From: Rhizobium glycinendophyticum
GTDB lineage: Bacteria > Pseudomonadota > Alphaproteobacteria > Rhizobiales > Rhizobiaceae
Assembly: GCF_006443685.1 (NCBI RefSeq)
Contig: NZ_VFYP01000007.1
Coordinates: 62,001 to 126,000, forward strand
Direction of reading: 5' to 3'
DNA: 64,000 nucleotides
Below the pieces are notes generated by a model, which searched no databases, had not been told where the DNA came from, and was given only the letters and a program-made list of their open reading frames with translations. Shown here in pieces: positions 49,121 through 59,269 of this stretch. The translations under genes were made by a program, and so were the position numbers. The stretch's first letter is position 1; each line of letters opens with the position of its first letter.

Positions 49121-50358
49121 TCGCTTTGTCGCTCGAGTGCCTGCAGCATGGGATAGATGCTGAACGCGGATCGCTCGGCCTTGCGCGTCAGATCGCGAAG
49201 ATACCCACCGGGCGAGCGGATTTCGTCAACTCTTTCCAGCATGACTGCAATCACGACCGCCGCCGCCTGTTCGCCCATAGCTTTTCGGGCTTTTGCCCAG
49301 GCATCTGGAGATACACCGAGCATTGACCGGACCAGATCTGCCGCCCGTATCAGGTCCTGCCAGTTCTTCAGTCCGCCTTGCGCGTAATCGCCGATCTGCG
49401 GGCAGACCTTTCGCATCCGGTCAAGGCTGACTGCAACCCGTCTTTCCGGCGACGTCTCCGCCGCCACCTTGGTCTCGCCGCCGCCGCTCCCCGGCTCCGC
49501 CCCTTCTAATTCTCTTTTGCCGTTTAATTCAAATGATAGGTCTGTGTTTGAATTCTGAATATGGCGCTCGTTTTGAACGTCATTGCCGCTCATTTCTTCT
49601 TCGGAGAGGCTTGATAGATATGCATTTTCCACCTCAGCCCTGAAAGCTACCAGGCGCGTGCGCAGGCCCGACAACATGGTTGCATCAGGGCGGCGCGGCA
49701 GGCTGCCGAAAGACATTTGCTGAAACTCCGCGACCAGCCTGTCCCAGTCTCCCGCACGCGCTTCCTCGATCGCTGCCGTGATGATCTTCGAGATGTCACG
49801 CAGATGCAGCGTCACCTCGGTCTTGAGCATTCGCAGCGCCTTTGCCTCGCTGCGCACCGCTTCGGCGCAAGCGTGGATCTCGGCAGCTTTCAGAGCAAGC
49901 GGCGCAAGATCAAAGCCGAATGCCTCATCGACCAGTCCGTGGTCGTCACGCACGCAGTATCGCTTGCCGTTGGCACTGTCGCGGCGGAAGATCAGTCCGG
50001 CGTCGATAAGAGCTGCCAGGTGCCGGCGAATGGTCGCGGGCGCCATGCCACGGGCACGGATGGATAATTCCCGGTTGGACGGAAAGACGATGATCGGTTT
50101 CGATCCATCAAGAATGCGTTCAGTGGTAAAACTGACGAGCGCCTCCAGGAGGCCGATCGCCCGGTCACTCAGTCCGAACTGCGCCCGCGCTTCCGTCAGC
50201 GCCCGCAACAGCTGCCATTTGTCGCCGCCGCCTGTGTCGTTACCGCCTTCGCCAGCGCGCAGTTTTCCCTGCCTCTCGGAGACGGAAGCCTGGCGGGCAA
50301 AAAGCCGCGCAGACATCCTGCCGCCGCCGAAAGGCGTCGTCGCAAGTCTGTCCATCAT
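49117..50358 (-). CDS. repC: Replication initiator RepC
   Basis: About 413 residues, the usual length for RepC of repABC replicons. The N-terminal half has a winged-helix DNA-binding part: LSDRAIGLLEALVSFTTERI, then IVFPSNRELSIRARGMAPATIRRHLAALIDAGLI and RRDSANGKRYCVRD. A low-complexity linker (residues 265-315) and a C-terminal domain LKNWQDLIRAADLVRSMLGVSPDAWAKA complete the family pattern. It initiates replication at an origin inside its own gene. Two ATGs in a row (50358, 50355) follow AGAGG. It lies behind repB with a 297-base gap that holds the countertranscribed RNA. Confidence 0.95.
   Translation of the reverse strand: MMDRLATTPFGGGRMSARLFARQASVSERQGKLRAGEGGNDTGGGDKWQLLRALTEARAQFGLSDRAIGLLEALVSFTTERILDGSKPIIVFPSNRELSIRARGMAPATIRRHLAALIDAGLIFRRDSANGKRYCVRDDHGLVDEAFGFDLAPLALKAAEIHACAEAVRSEAKALRMLKTEVTLHLRDISKIITAAIEEARAGDWDRLVAEFQQMSFGSLPRRPDATMLSGLRTRLVAFRAEVENAYLSSLSEEEMSGNDVQNERHIQNSNTDLSFELNGKRELEGAEPGSGGGETKVAAETSPERRVAVSLDRMRKVCPQIGDYAQGGLKNWQDLIRAADLVRSMLGVSPDAWAKARKAMGEQAAAVVIAVMLERVDEIRSPGGYLRDLTRKAERSAFSIYPMLQALERQSE
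49500..49640. other. Probable origin of replication inside repC
   Basis: An AT-rich stretch in otherwise GC-rich DNA, coding for the low-complexity linker of RepC. Known repABC origins lie in the AT-rich middle of repC, and this is the only such place in the gene. The limits are approximate and the call rests on family knowledge. Confidence 0.5.
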
Positions 50359-50484
50359 GATCCGGTCCTCTTCGAAGAGGCAAGTCAGGCCCTTTGGACG
50401 ATGCGTCAGGCACAGCAAGACAGGCTCGGATACGACAATGATGCCGCCGACTCTTGACTTTGTCTGCTGGAAGTGATTCTCTCA

Positions 50485-50538
50485 GATTGCTACATACGAG
50501 AGGGCTTCCGAAACGGTCACGTTTTGGGGGCCTTTTTT
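50485..50538 (+). ncRNA. Countertranscribed antisense RNA of the repABC operon (incA-type)
   Basis: In the repB-repC gap, opposite to the operon. A -35-like TTGACT lies at 50454-50459, with a poor -10 some 16 bases on. The end is well marked: GGCTTCCGAAAC (50503-50514) pairs over all twelve positions, using G-U pairs, with GTTTTGGGGGCC (50521-50532), followed by TTTTTT. A transcript of about 50 bases fits known ctRNAs that block repC expression. The 5' end is uncertain. A perfect 12-base palindrome CAGTTCGAACTG at 50609-50620 lies in the same gap. Confidence 0.65.
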
Positions 50539-50655
50539 CTTGTCTCCGCGCTTCCTTTCCTGGGTTCGCGTATGTCTTCCCGAACAGCCGGACTTCAATC
50601 GCCCGAATCAGTTCGAACTGTCACCGGAACGGCACGCGCCATGGCGCCGCCGCCC

Positions 50656-51765
50656 CTATTTGTTAGCCTTCAGATGCGCCGCATAGGCTTCTCTCACATG
50701 CTCTGAAAGAGCATCGAGGAAAGCCTCGTCGACATCCTTTGAAAATTCGATCCGCACAACACGCCCCTGACGCTTGTAACCCGCAAAGGCACGGCCACCG
50801 GGCGCCAGGAGCTCCGACGGCTGCACCTTTGCAGCCGATGTCTCCGTGGGCCGGGCAAGGCGGGCCAACAAGAGCTCGAAACGCCTGTCGGTATCCGCTG
50901 CCCGAAACGTCGCCCGACCGATCTCGTCAGATGAGAGATCGACAGCGCTCTTTGTGCCGAAAAGCTCGACCAACTTCATCCATCGTTCACGACCGGCCTT
51001 GGGTGCCGGACCGATTGCGCGGATGACAGCTTCAGGTATCCCGTCTGCAACCTGAAGGAGCCTCGACAATTCCGACTTTTGTACCGCAAGCGCATCGCCG
51101 ATCAGCCGGCGATCAAAGCCGCGGGTAACGAGTGTCCGGGCAAAAACAGCGCGCTCGATAAAGGAGAGATTACGCCGCTCTGCATTTTCCTTGCCCTGAG
51201 CCAGAACGAGCTGATCATCGGTCAGGTTGCGAACGAGAGCCTTGACTTCAATACCGAGGGCCGTCGCTGCGCGCAGGCGCCGGTGGCCGTAAGCAACCTG
51301 GAAACGGCCGTCTTCGCTCGGGTGCGGGCGAACAAGGATCGGTACTTGTTGCCCGCTTTCACGCATGCTCTCGACAAGCTCGGCAAATTGCGGATCGTCC
51401 ACTTCGCCGGCCGTCAGACGATCCGAGACAAAGGAAGCCTCGATGCGGCTCGTCGGAAGAGACAGGACCCTTTCGCCTTCTTCAAGCGCCTGGCGAAGAT
51501 GCCGCGCTTCTTCCGCTTCCCGGGCGATCGTGTTGAGAGACAGGCCCATGGCCTTGACGGCGCCTGAGGCAGCACGAAGGGGAGATGCGGCTCCATCCGA
51601 GGGTGCGGATGCAGCAGGCGTGGAAGGCTTTAGCGGGAGCGGCTGAACGTCCGCGGACTTGACGTCGGGAACCTGCGATGCAGGCGCGGGAGGCGAAGCC
51701 GGCGTCGGCGCAATGGCGTCGCCGAACAGCGCCTTGATCGAATTTTTTCGGTCGCGCCCGGTCAT
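50656..51765 (-). CDS. repB: Partition protein RepB (ParB family)
   Basis: 369 residues. The start MTGRDRKNSIKALFGD is typical of RepB. The ParB/Srx-like domain contains GQQVPILVRPHPS and VAYGHRRLRAATALG (the GHRR CTP-binding region), then QLVLAQGKENAERRNLSFIERAVFA, and the helix-turn-helix LIGDALAVQKSELSRLLQVA. It binds centromere sites and works with RepA. Its ATG overlaps the repA stop (ATGA), an arrangement that keeps the two in ratio. An upstream in-frame start within repA is less likely. Confidence 0.95.
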   Translation of the reverse strand: MTGRDRKNSIKALFGDAIAPTPASPPAPASQVPDVKSADVQPLPLKPSTPAASAPSDGAASPLRAASGAVKAMGLSLNTIAREAEEARHLRQALEEGERVLSLPTSRIEASFVSDRLTAGEVDDPQFAELVESMRESGQQVPILVRPHPSEDGRFQVAYGHRRLRAATALGIEVKALVRNLTDDQLVLAQGKENAERRNLSFIERAVFARTLVTRGFDRRLIGDALAVQKSELSRLLQVADGIPEAVIRAIGPAPKAGRERWMKLVELFGTKSAVDLSSDEIGRATFRAADTDRRFELLLARLARPTETSAAKVQPSELLAPGGRAFAGYKRQGRVVRIEFSKDVDEAFLDALSEHVREAYAAHLKANK

Positions 51766-53018
51766 GTGGTGCGTCCCCATGCCGTGTGAACCAGTGCCTC
51801 GATTTCGCTGTTGACGGCATCAAGCGCTTCCATGGCGCGGTCATAGGTGCCGCGCGAGAAGTTCTCGCGACCCACCTCGTAAAGCGTCTGCTTGGTCAGG
51901 CCCGCATCCGATACTGCCGTCGACTTGAGCATGGGTGCCGTCAGGACCCGCTCCCCGAACAACGAACGCAAAAAGCCGACGATCTGGGTCTGGGGTCCGT
52001 CATGCGGCTCGAAGCGGGTGACGAGATAACGCAGGAAGTCGAAATTGAGCTGGCCACCGGCCTCGCGGACGACCGAAAGCAAATCCGACGTCATGAAGAG
52101 GAACTGGCTCATTGACGCGACGTCCAGCATCTGCGGATGGACCGTGACCACGACTGACGTCGAGGCACAGAGCGCCGACAGCGTCAGGTAGCCGAGCTGC
52201 GGCGGGCAATCGATAACCACCACGTCATAATTGTCGGCAACGCTCGCCAGTGCTGCCTGCACCCGGGTAAAGAATAGGGCCTGGGTGTCGCCCGGACGGC
52301 GATCCGCCAGGGCCCGCGGCGTTACATGCTCGAATTCCTGCAGCTCGAGATTGCCAGGCACGAGATCAAGCCCGTCAAAATAGGTGGGCCTGATGATCTC
52401 GCTCAGCGGCCGCGCTTCGCCATCATAGCGGATCGCGCCAAAAATTGTGTCGTTGCCAACCAGGTCAAGCTCCGGCTGATAGCCGAACATGGCCGACAGT
52501 GACGCCTGCGGGTCGAGGTCGACGGCCAGGACGCGATGGCCAGATAGCGCCAGGTGCTGTGCCAAATGAACCGAGGAGGTGGTCTTCCCGGATCCGCCTT
52601 TGAAATTGGTGACGGAAATGACCTGCAGATGTTCGCCGCGTGCGGGATCGCGCCACTTCAAGTAGGAACGTGCCTTGGCTTCATTGCCCTTGGCTCGCGC
52701 CTGATCTGCCAGATAGTGGCGAAGGGCATTGATGTCCTTCAGAGAATAGAAGCGTCGGCCACCGCTGCCCACGACCGGCTGGGGGCCTTCGCCGGCCAGC
52801 GACAGCTGGCGCAGATAGCCATCGGAAACCCCGATCAGCCGAGCTGCCTCGCCGGAGGTGAAGCTGCGCAAGGTTTTTTGCGAGGTCGGCGCAAAGAGCC
52901 GGTCGCGCATGGCCTGCAACTGGGCCGAGAGCGCCTGGGCATCTTCCGCGATGGTCTCGTCGGCGGGGCGCAATGACATGGTCTCTTCCACAATAGCATT
53001 GATCGATGGCTGACCCAT
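51762..53018 (-). CDS. repA: Partition ATPase RepA (ParA family)
   Basis: 418 residues. A MerR-like helix-turn-helix at about residues 50-105 (TSGEAARLIGVSDGYLRQL) is followed by the deviant Walker A KGGSGKTT beginning at residue 140, VDLDPQASLSAMFG, and IDCPPQLGYLTLSAL. It drives segregation with RepB and represses the operon. ATG with CAGGAGAG upstream; an internal in-frame ATG at residue 14 is possible. The operon runs repA-repB-repC-recX on the minus strand. Confidence 0.96.
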   Translation of the reverse strand: MGQPSINAIVEETMSLRPADETIAEDAQALSAQLQAMRDRLFAPTSQKTLRSFTSGEAARLIGVSDGYLRQLSLAGEGPQPVVGSGGRRFYSLKDINALRHYLADQARAKGNEAKARSYLKWRDPARGEHLQVISVTNFKGGSGKTTSSVHLAQHLALSGHRVLAVDLDPQASLSAMFGYQPELDLVGNDTIFGAIRYDGEARPLSEIIRPTYFDGLDLVPGNLELQEFEHVTPRALADRRPGDTQALFFTRVQAALASVADNYDVVVIDCPPQLGYLTLSALCASTSVVVTVHPQMLDVASMSQFLFMTSDLLSVVREAGGQLNFDFLRYLVTRFEPHDGPQTQIVGFLRSLFGERVLTAPMLKSTAVSDAGLTKQTLYEVGRENFSRGTYDRAMEALDAVNSEIEALVHTAWGRTT

Positions 53019-53204
53019 CGCTCTCTCCTGTTTGATACCACCTCAATGCCGCGATGCCGCCGTCATGGCGCAGGGCGGTAGGGTGATAAGACTTTCCCAG
53101 ACATCTGCGATTCTTGTCGTGTTGGAAATACGCAAATACGACCAGCTAACAGAAAGCAATCTCAGTTACGGCACATCGGTCATTCGGCGCGCCTATCCGT
53201 AGAA

Positions 53205-53232
53205 ATCTTAAGCACCAAGTGAGTCGCGTCAA
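53205..53232 (-). promoter_or_regulatory. Candidate promoter of the repABC operon
   Basis: On the minus strand TTGACG, a 16-base spacer and TAAGAT, about 190 bases before the repA start. A direct repeat CGTATTTGCGTATTT lies between promoter and gene at about 53132-53146 and might take part in RepA autoregulation. Confidence 0.4.
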
Positions 53233-53781
53233 CGGCTTTTTGGTTAAGAAAATACAAAGACTGTATGAAGTACGAGGAGCTGGAGGGTATGTGAGGCGCG
53301 TGAGAAGACGGACAGAATTGTCACCCTCCGCCCGATCGCAGCCGGTCAGAGCTGTCCGGCAAAGGCGGTCAAATACGTTCAACGAATCCGGACAAAGAAA
53401 TAAAACTATGAGCCTAACGGGTGTGAGGAATGCTTGGCATCCTCCGAGGTGCGGCCTCCAGTTCCTAAGACCGCGCAGGTCGTGCACTGGCAAAAATGGC
53501 TGGGCTGCCATGACCTCGCAACACTCGATGCGCTTTCCTTGCGCGCGATGGTAAATGGGAAAACCGGCTATCGTCTGCCGGGCAATTGGCCCCCTGGCGA
53601 CACGGATCCGAACTCGCAACCTGGCTAACATTCTTCGGCCGCTGACCCGGTCGAATACCAGACCACGCAAAGCAGATTGGGTCCTTAGGGAAAACTCAAG
53701 GGAAGGAGCGACCTCACAAAATGCGGGGCCGTCTGCTGAGTACCGCGTGAGCTTAAGGCCCCGCCATCGATTTTCTGCTAC
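53233..53781. other. Intergenic stretch between repA promoter and LuxR gene
   Basis: About 550 bases with no gene I can defend. A plus-strand frame from 53404 to 53628 ends in a protein-like passage (VVHWQKWLGCHDLATLDALS and on to YRLPGNWPPGDTDP) but has no normal start or ribosome binding site. It could be the remnant of a lost gene or chance. Confidence 0.4.
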
Positions 53782-54423
53782 TCACGCGACGAGCCCGCGA
53801 CGAATGGTCTTTGCCACAAAGCTTAGCCTGTTTGTGGCGCCCATCTTTCGCATTCCGGAGCGAATGTATTCATTGATCGTGTGCTCGGACAGGCCGAGGA
53901 TCACTCCGGCTTCCTGCGAGGTCTTTCCCTCAGAAATCCATCGCGCCACCTCAAGTTCTCGCGGACTTAACATGACTGTATGGACCTCTGCTAAAGGACT
54001 GATCAACCCGAGGATGGCATCAAATTCCATCGAGCAATCCGCCGCCTGACGGGTATCGATTGGCAGCGCGGCGATCAGGAGCATTGGTGGGGTTGATGGC
54101 GCATCGACCACGTAGTGAAGCTGAACGAGTTCCTTGTTGACATGGAACGTGGGTCCTTCAAACGTATGGGACCTCCCACTGTGCAATCTGAACCATTGGG
54201 ACCGCAAGATGACCGTGTCATCGGCACCAGGTCTTTGCGGTCGTTGACCGTCTCTGATTGCCGCACAGTAAAGGACATCACCAGCGTCGACCTTTCCACT
54301 TAAAGCAGAGATCTGGTAGACGGCGAAACTGCTCGCTTCGCAAGCCCGTGCCGCGGCCGCGAGCTTTAAGTACAGATCCTCGAGTGGACCAGATTGTCTC
54401 TTCAACTCCTCTCTTCCAGGCAT
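53782..54423 (-). CDS. LuxR-type helix-turn-helix regulator
   Basis: 213 residues. The C-terminal 65 residues are a LuxR helix-turn-helix: LSPRELEVARWISEGKTSQE, AGVILGLSEHTINEYIRSGM and RKMGATNRLSFVAKTIRRGL. The N-terminal 140 residues resemble no sensor domain I can name; the invariant Trp/Tyr pattern of acyl-homoserine-lactone receptors is not evident. AGGAG lies 10 bases before the ATG. It is placed behind repA's promoter region in the same direction as repABC. Control of the replicon's copy number, as TraR does in Ti plasmids, is possible but not shown. Confidence 0.8.
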   Translation of the reverse strand: MPGREELKRQSGPLEDLYLKLAAAARACEASSFAVYQISALSGKVDAGDVLYCAAIRDGQRPQRPGADDTVILRSQWFRLHSGRSHTFEGPTFHVNKELVQLHYVVDAPSTPPMLLIAALPIDTRQAADCSMEFDAILGLISPLAEVHTVMLSPRELEVARWISEGKTSQEAGVILGLSEHTINEYIRSGMRKMGATNRLSFVAKTIRRGLVA

Positions 54424-54503
54424 CGGCTGCACTCCTGACTGGAGGGCCTGACCCTCAGAACTTGTAGATTGCGAAGGGGAAGAAAGCTGTCACTATGAGG
54501 GGC

Positions 54504-54575
54504 ACTGAGGGGACAGGGTTTTCCGTTGGGGTAAAATCCTTGGAAAACAGTGCGGCGGCGGTCTGTCCCCTCAGT
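54504..54575. repeat. Long nested inverted repeat
   Basis: ACTGAGGGGACAG (54504-54516) and CTGTCCCCTCAGT (54563-54575) are perfect 13-base arms. A second stem GTTTTCC (54518-54524) with GGAAAAC (54542-54548) sits inside. The 481-base gap between the LuxR gene and the small gene at 54905 contains no other feature except the repeat at 54682-54701. Could be a structured RNA, a transposon remnant or a protein-binding site. Confidence 0.6.
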
Positions 54576-54681
54576 CCTCCTTCTCGAGGAGCCCCGCAAT
54601 TTTGTGCCAATGGTTCTGAAAAGTGTGGGCTGACACACAAAAAGAACCTGCTTCGGCCTTCGAACCGTGGAGGCGGACACA

Positions 54682-54701
54682 GTGTCAACTTCATTTGACA
54701 C
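54682..54701. promoter_or_regulatory. Inverted repeat GTGTCAA-N6-TTGACAC
   Basis: Perfect 7-base arms with a CTTCAT spacer, in the AT-rich part of the gap. On the plus strand it contains TTGACA. A likely operator or tight hairpin; no T-tract follows. Confidence 0.45.
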
Positions 54702-54904
54702 ATAATCCACTAACTAGAAGTTCGCAGCCAATTTAATCTTAGAAACCAATTAAACGTATTTTTCTGATTATTTGTGAAGGAATATCCCCGCTTAAGAAGC
54801 AAGTATGCCGGACGCAGACAAACGTCTTCGCAAACCTAGTCATTCAATGGACTACCACTGATTGCATTCCATAAGCGGGCCTGATGACAAGCCAGAAGGA
54901 ACCT

Positions 54905-55138
54905 ATGCCTAGATTTTACATCAAGGTCCTAGACGGATTTCAGCGCGTGCTTGGAGAAGAAGAAATCACTGAACGTGATCTCGCTGGGGCCTGTCGCGCC
55001 GTCACGCTTGCTGCAGCCCTATTTTGTCTTGGCAGCGGCGGCTATCCGGGTGGGGAGATTGTCATCGAGGATGAGCAAAGGCTACAGGCTATTTCGATCA
55101 GCTTGAATGGCATCGGGTCAACCGTGGATGACTTTTGA
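54905..55138 (+). CDS. Small DUF6894-like protein
   Basis: 77 residues. It starts MPRFYIKVLDGFQRVLGEEE and continues DLAGACRAVTLAAALF, which resembles the small rhizobial proteins of about 80 residues that begin MPRYxFxVxDG and are grouped as DUF6894. Their role is unknown. AAGGA lies 5 bases before the ATG. It stands alone between two long non-coding stretches; 186 bases follow before the end of the chemoreceptor gene, with no other gene. Confidence 0.7.
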   Translation: MPRFYIKVLDGFQRVLGEEEITERDLAGACRAVTLAAALFCLGSGGYPGGEIVIEDEQRLQAISISLNGIGSTVDDF

Positions 55139-55324
55139 CCTCCCCTGCCAATTGTAGTCTTCTAGAGGTAACGCAGTCGCTGCTCGAACTTTGCTCACTA
55201 TATCACGTTTACATCCAAATGACGTTTGTGAGCGGAATGACGGCGAAGCCAGGAAGGTATGTCTTGGATGGCCGGAGCCGAAACAGCCTATACCGCCACT
55301 CCCCAGGACATTTAACAGCGCAGC

Positions 55325-57768
<2,444 letters not shown>

Positions 57769-59259
57769 ATGACATATATTCTGATCATTGCCACTTTTCT
57801 GTTCGCAGTCATTCTTCCCGGAACGCTGGTCCTCATCCGCGAGACCGTAAAACATCATCGCCAGGAGATCATCCGCGACCTTGCAGCGGTCTTCCAGGCA
57901 CAGGAAGGCGGCAGTGGCCAGCGGCTCATTCCGTCGTTCGAATTCGTAAAGTTCAAATACTTCCTTCCGTCGTTGAACGAAGAGCCGAACAGACAGCCGC
58001 AGGATTTCAAAAGCTCGGCGTGGGCACTGGCAATGATCCCATTTGTGATGATCACTGGCCTACTCTGCTGGTTTGCCTTTACAGTCCTCATGACCGGTCA
58101 TCTGCCATCCCAGCTTTGTCATCTGGAACTGTCGAACCCGTGCAAGCCTGATCTTCAAGCCGGGGGCAAGGTAATCCCACTTTGGGCCTACGGGGCAATA
58201 AGCGCTTTTTTTGGCAGCTATATTCTCGAGATCAGGAACCTTTACAAGGCGATCAACAATTTCGATCTCACACCGGCGACTTTCGTGGATTGTGCGATCA
58301 CGATCGCCATGGGCACCTCCATCGCCGTCTTGATTGTCTTGGTGTTCAAGGTTCTGCCCGACATCGTTCCTCCAGAAACGACGGACACCGACAACCTCGT
58401 CATCCTTTTCTGCTTCGCCGCCGGCTATCTACCGCAGGTGACGCTGCGCTGGCTGATGACACAAAGCCGGCTGAAGAACTTCAAGCGGGAGAATCAGGAG
58501 ATCTACAAGGTCTTGGAGGCTACCCCGATCGAGTTGATCGACGGCATCGAAACCGAGATACGCGATCGGCTGGCGGACTTTCACATTTCATCCACACAGA
58601 ACCTCGCGGCTGCAAACCCTCTCATGCTGTTCGTAGAAACACCCTACGGCGTTTACCAGATCATGGACTGGGTCGCGCAGGCTCAGCTGTGCGCATCCGT
58701 CGGCCCCAAAGCGGTGACGGAGCTTTGGAAGGTCGGTGTCAGGACCCTGTTCGATCTAGAACGTGCCGCTTCCTATCCGCTTTGCAACAACACCAATATG
58801 CTCGAGATCATCGGCGCAGCGATGTTTGCAGATCTACAGCCCACCGGCTCGTCGAACACGACCAATTCATCGCGCGCGCCATATGACGAGGCCTTCGTCA
58901 AAGCCAATATTGAAATGCGGCTTGACGACCCGCACGTACACCGGCTGCGCCAGATTTACATGCAGGTCGGCGAGCGGATTGGCCAGCGCCATGCCCGCTT
59001 CCTGGCACGTGGCGGTATCGCGCCAGCCACCTTGGCGTCCTCCGCGATATGCTTTCTCCAGCCGGACACGATCCGGCTTGAAACGGGCGGCCTTGGGCTC
59101 TTCCGTGTGGGTGACACTTTACGCATTAGCGGCGGTACAAACGACAACAAGGTGGGCTTGGTGACGTCTGTGAGCGATACCCTGCTCAAACTCGACGGCG
59201 CGGGTTTGGCCGACAGCAATGGGGAACCCGGCATCACTCTACTCAAGATCAATCCCTAA
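57769..59259 (+). CDS. Membrane protein with C-terminal helix-hairpin-helix-like region (unknown)
   Basis: 496 residues, not recognised as a named family. A hydrophobic N-terminal segment (residues 3-23) is followed by about four more spans between 80 and 240 (WALAMIPFVMITGLLCWFAF, IPLWAYGAISAFFGSYILEI, then two more). Residues 255-350 are soluble and look like tandem helix-hairpin-helix units (DGIETEIRDRLADFHISST, LCASVGPKAVTELWKVGVR). The last 100 residues look beta-rich (FRVGDTLRISGGTNDN). The gene is followed after 10 bases by a peptidoglycan hydrolase with a strong ribosome binding site, so the two are likely one transcript. Confidence 0.7.
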   Translation: MTYILIIATFLFAVILPGTLVLIRETVKHHRQEIIRDLAAVFQAQEGGSGQRLIPSFEFVKFKYFLPSLNEEPNRQPQDFKSSAWALAMIPFVMITGLLCWFAFTVLMTGHLPSQLCHLELSNPCKPDLQAGGKVIPLWAYGAISAFFGSYILEIRNLYKAINNFDLTPATFVDCAITIAMGTSIAVLIVLVFKVLPDIVPPETTDTDNLVILFCFAAGYLPQVTLRWLMTQSRLKNFKRENQEIYKVLEATPIELIDGIETEIRDRLADFHISSTQNLAAANPLMLFVETPYGVYQIMDWVAQAQLCASVGPKAVTELWKVGVRTLFDLERAASYPLCNNTNMLEIIGAAMFADLQPTGSSNTTNSSRAPYDEAFVKANIEMRLDDPHVHRLRQIYMQVGERIGQRHARFLARGGIAPATLASSAICFLQPDTIRLETGGLGLFRVGDTLRISGGTNDNKVGLVTSVSDTLLKLDGAGLADSNGEPGITLLKINP

Positions 59260-59269
59260 GGAGGCACGC

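Noticed and set aside
53146..53670. Minus-strand open frame upstream of repA
   Set aside because: No ribosome binding site, no family, and it covers the likely repABC promoter.
48400..54000. Search for repABC parS palindromes (GTTNNNNGCNNNNAAC)
   Set aside because: No full match was seen around or within repABC. The nearest (GTTGACGGCATCAAGC near 51810) misses one consensus base and is not palindromic. A motif scan could still find a site.
54129..54148. GTTCC-N10-GGAAC repeat
   Set aside because: It lies inside the LuxR coding sequence and the arms are too short to argue for a site.
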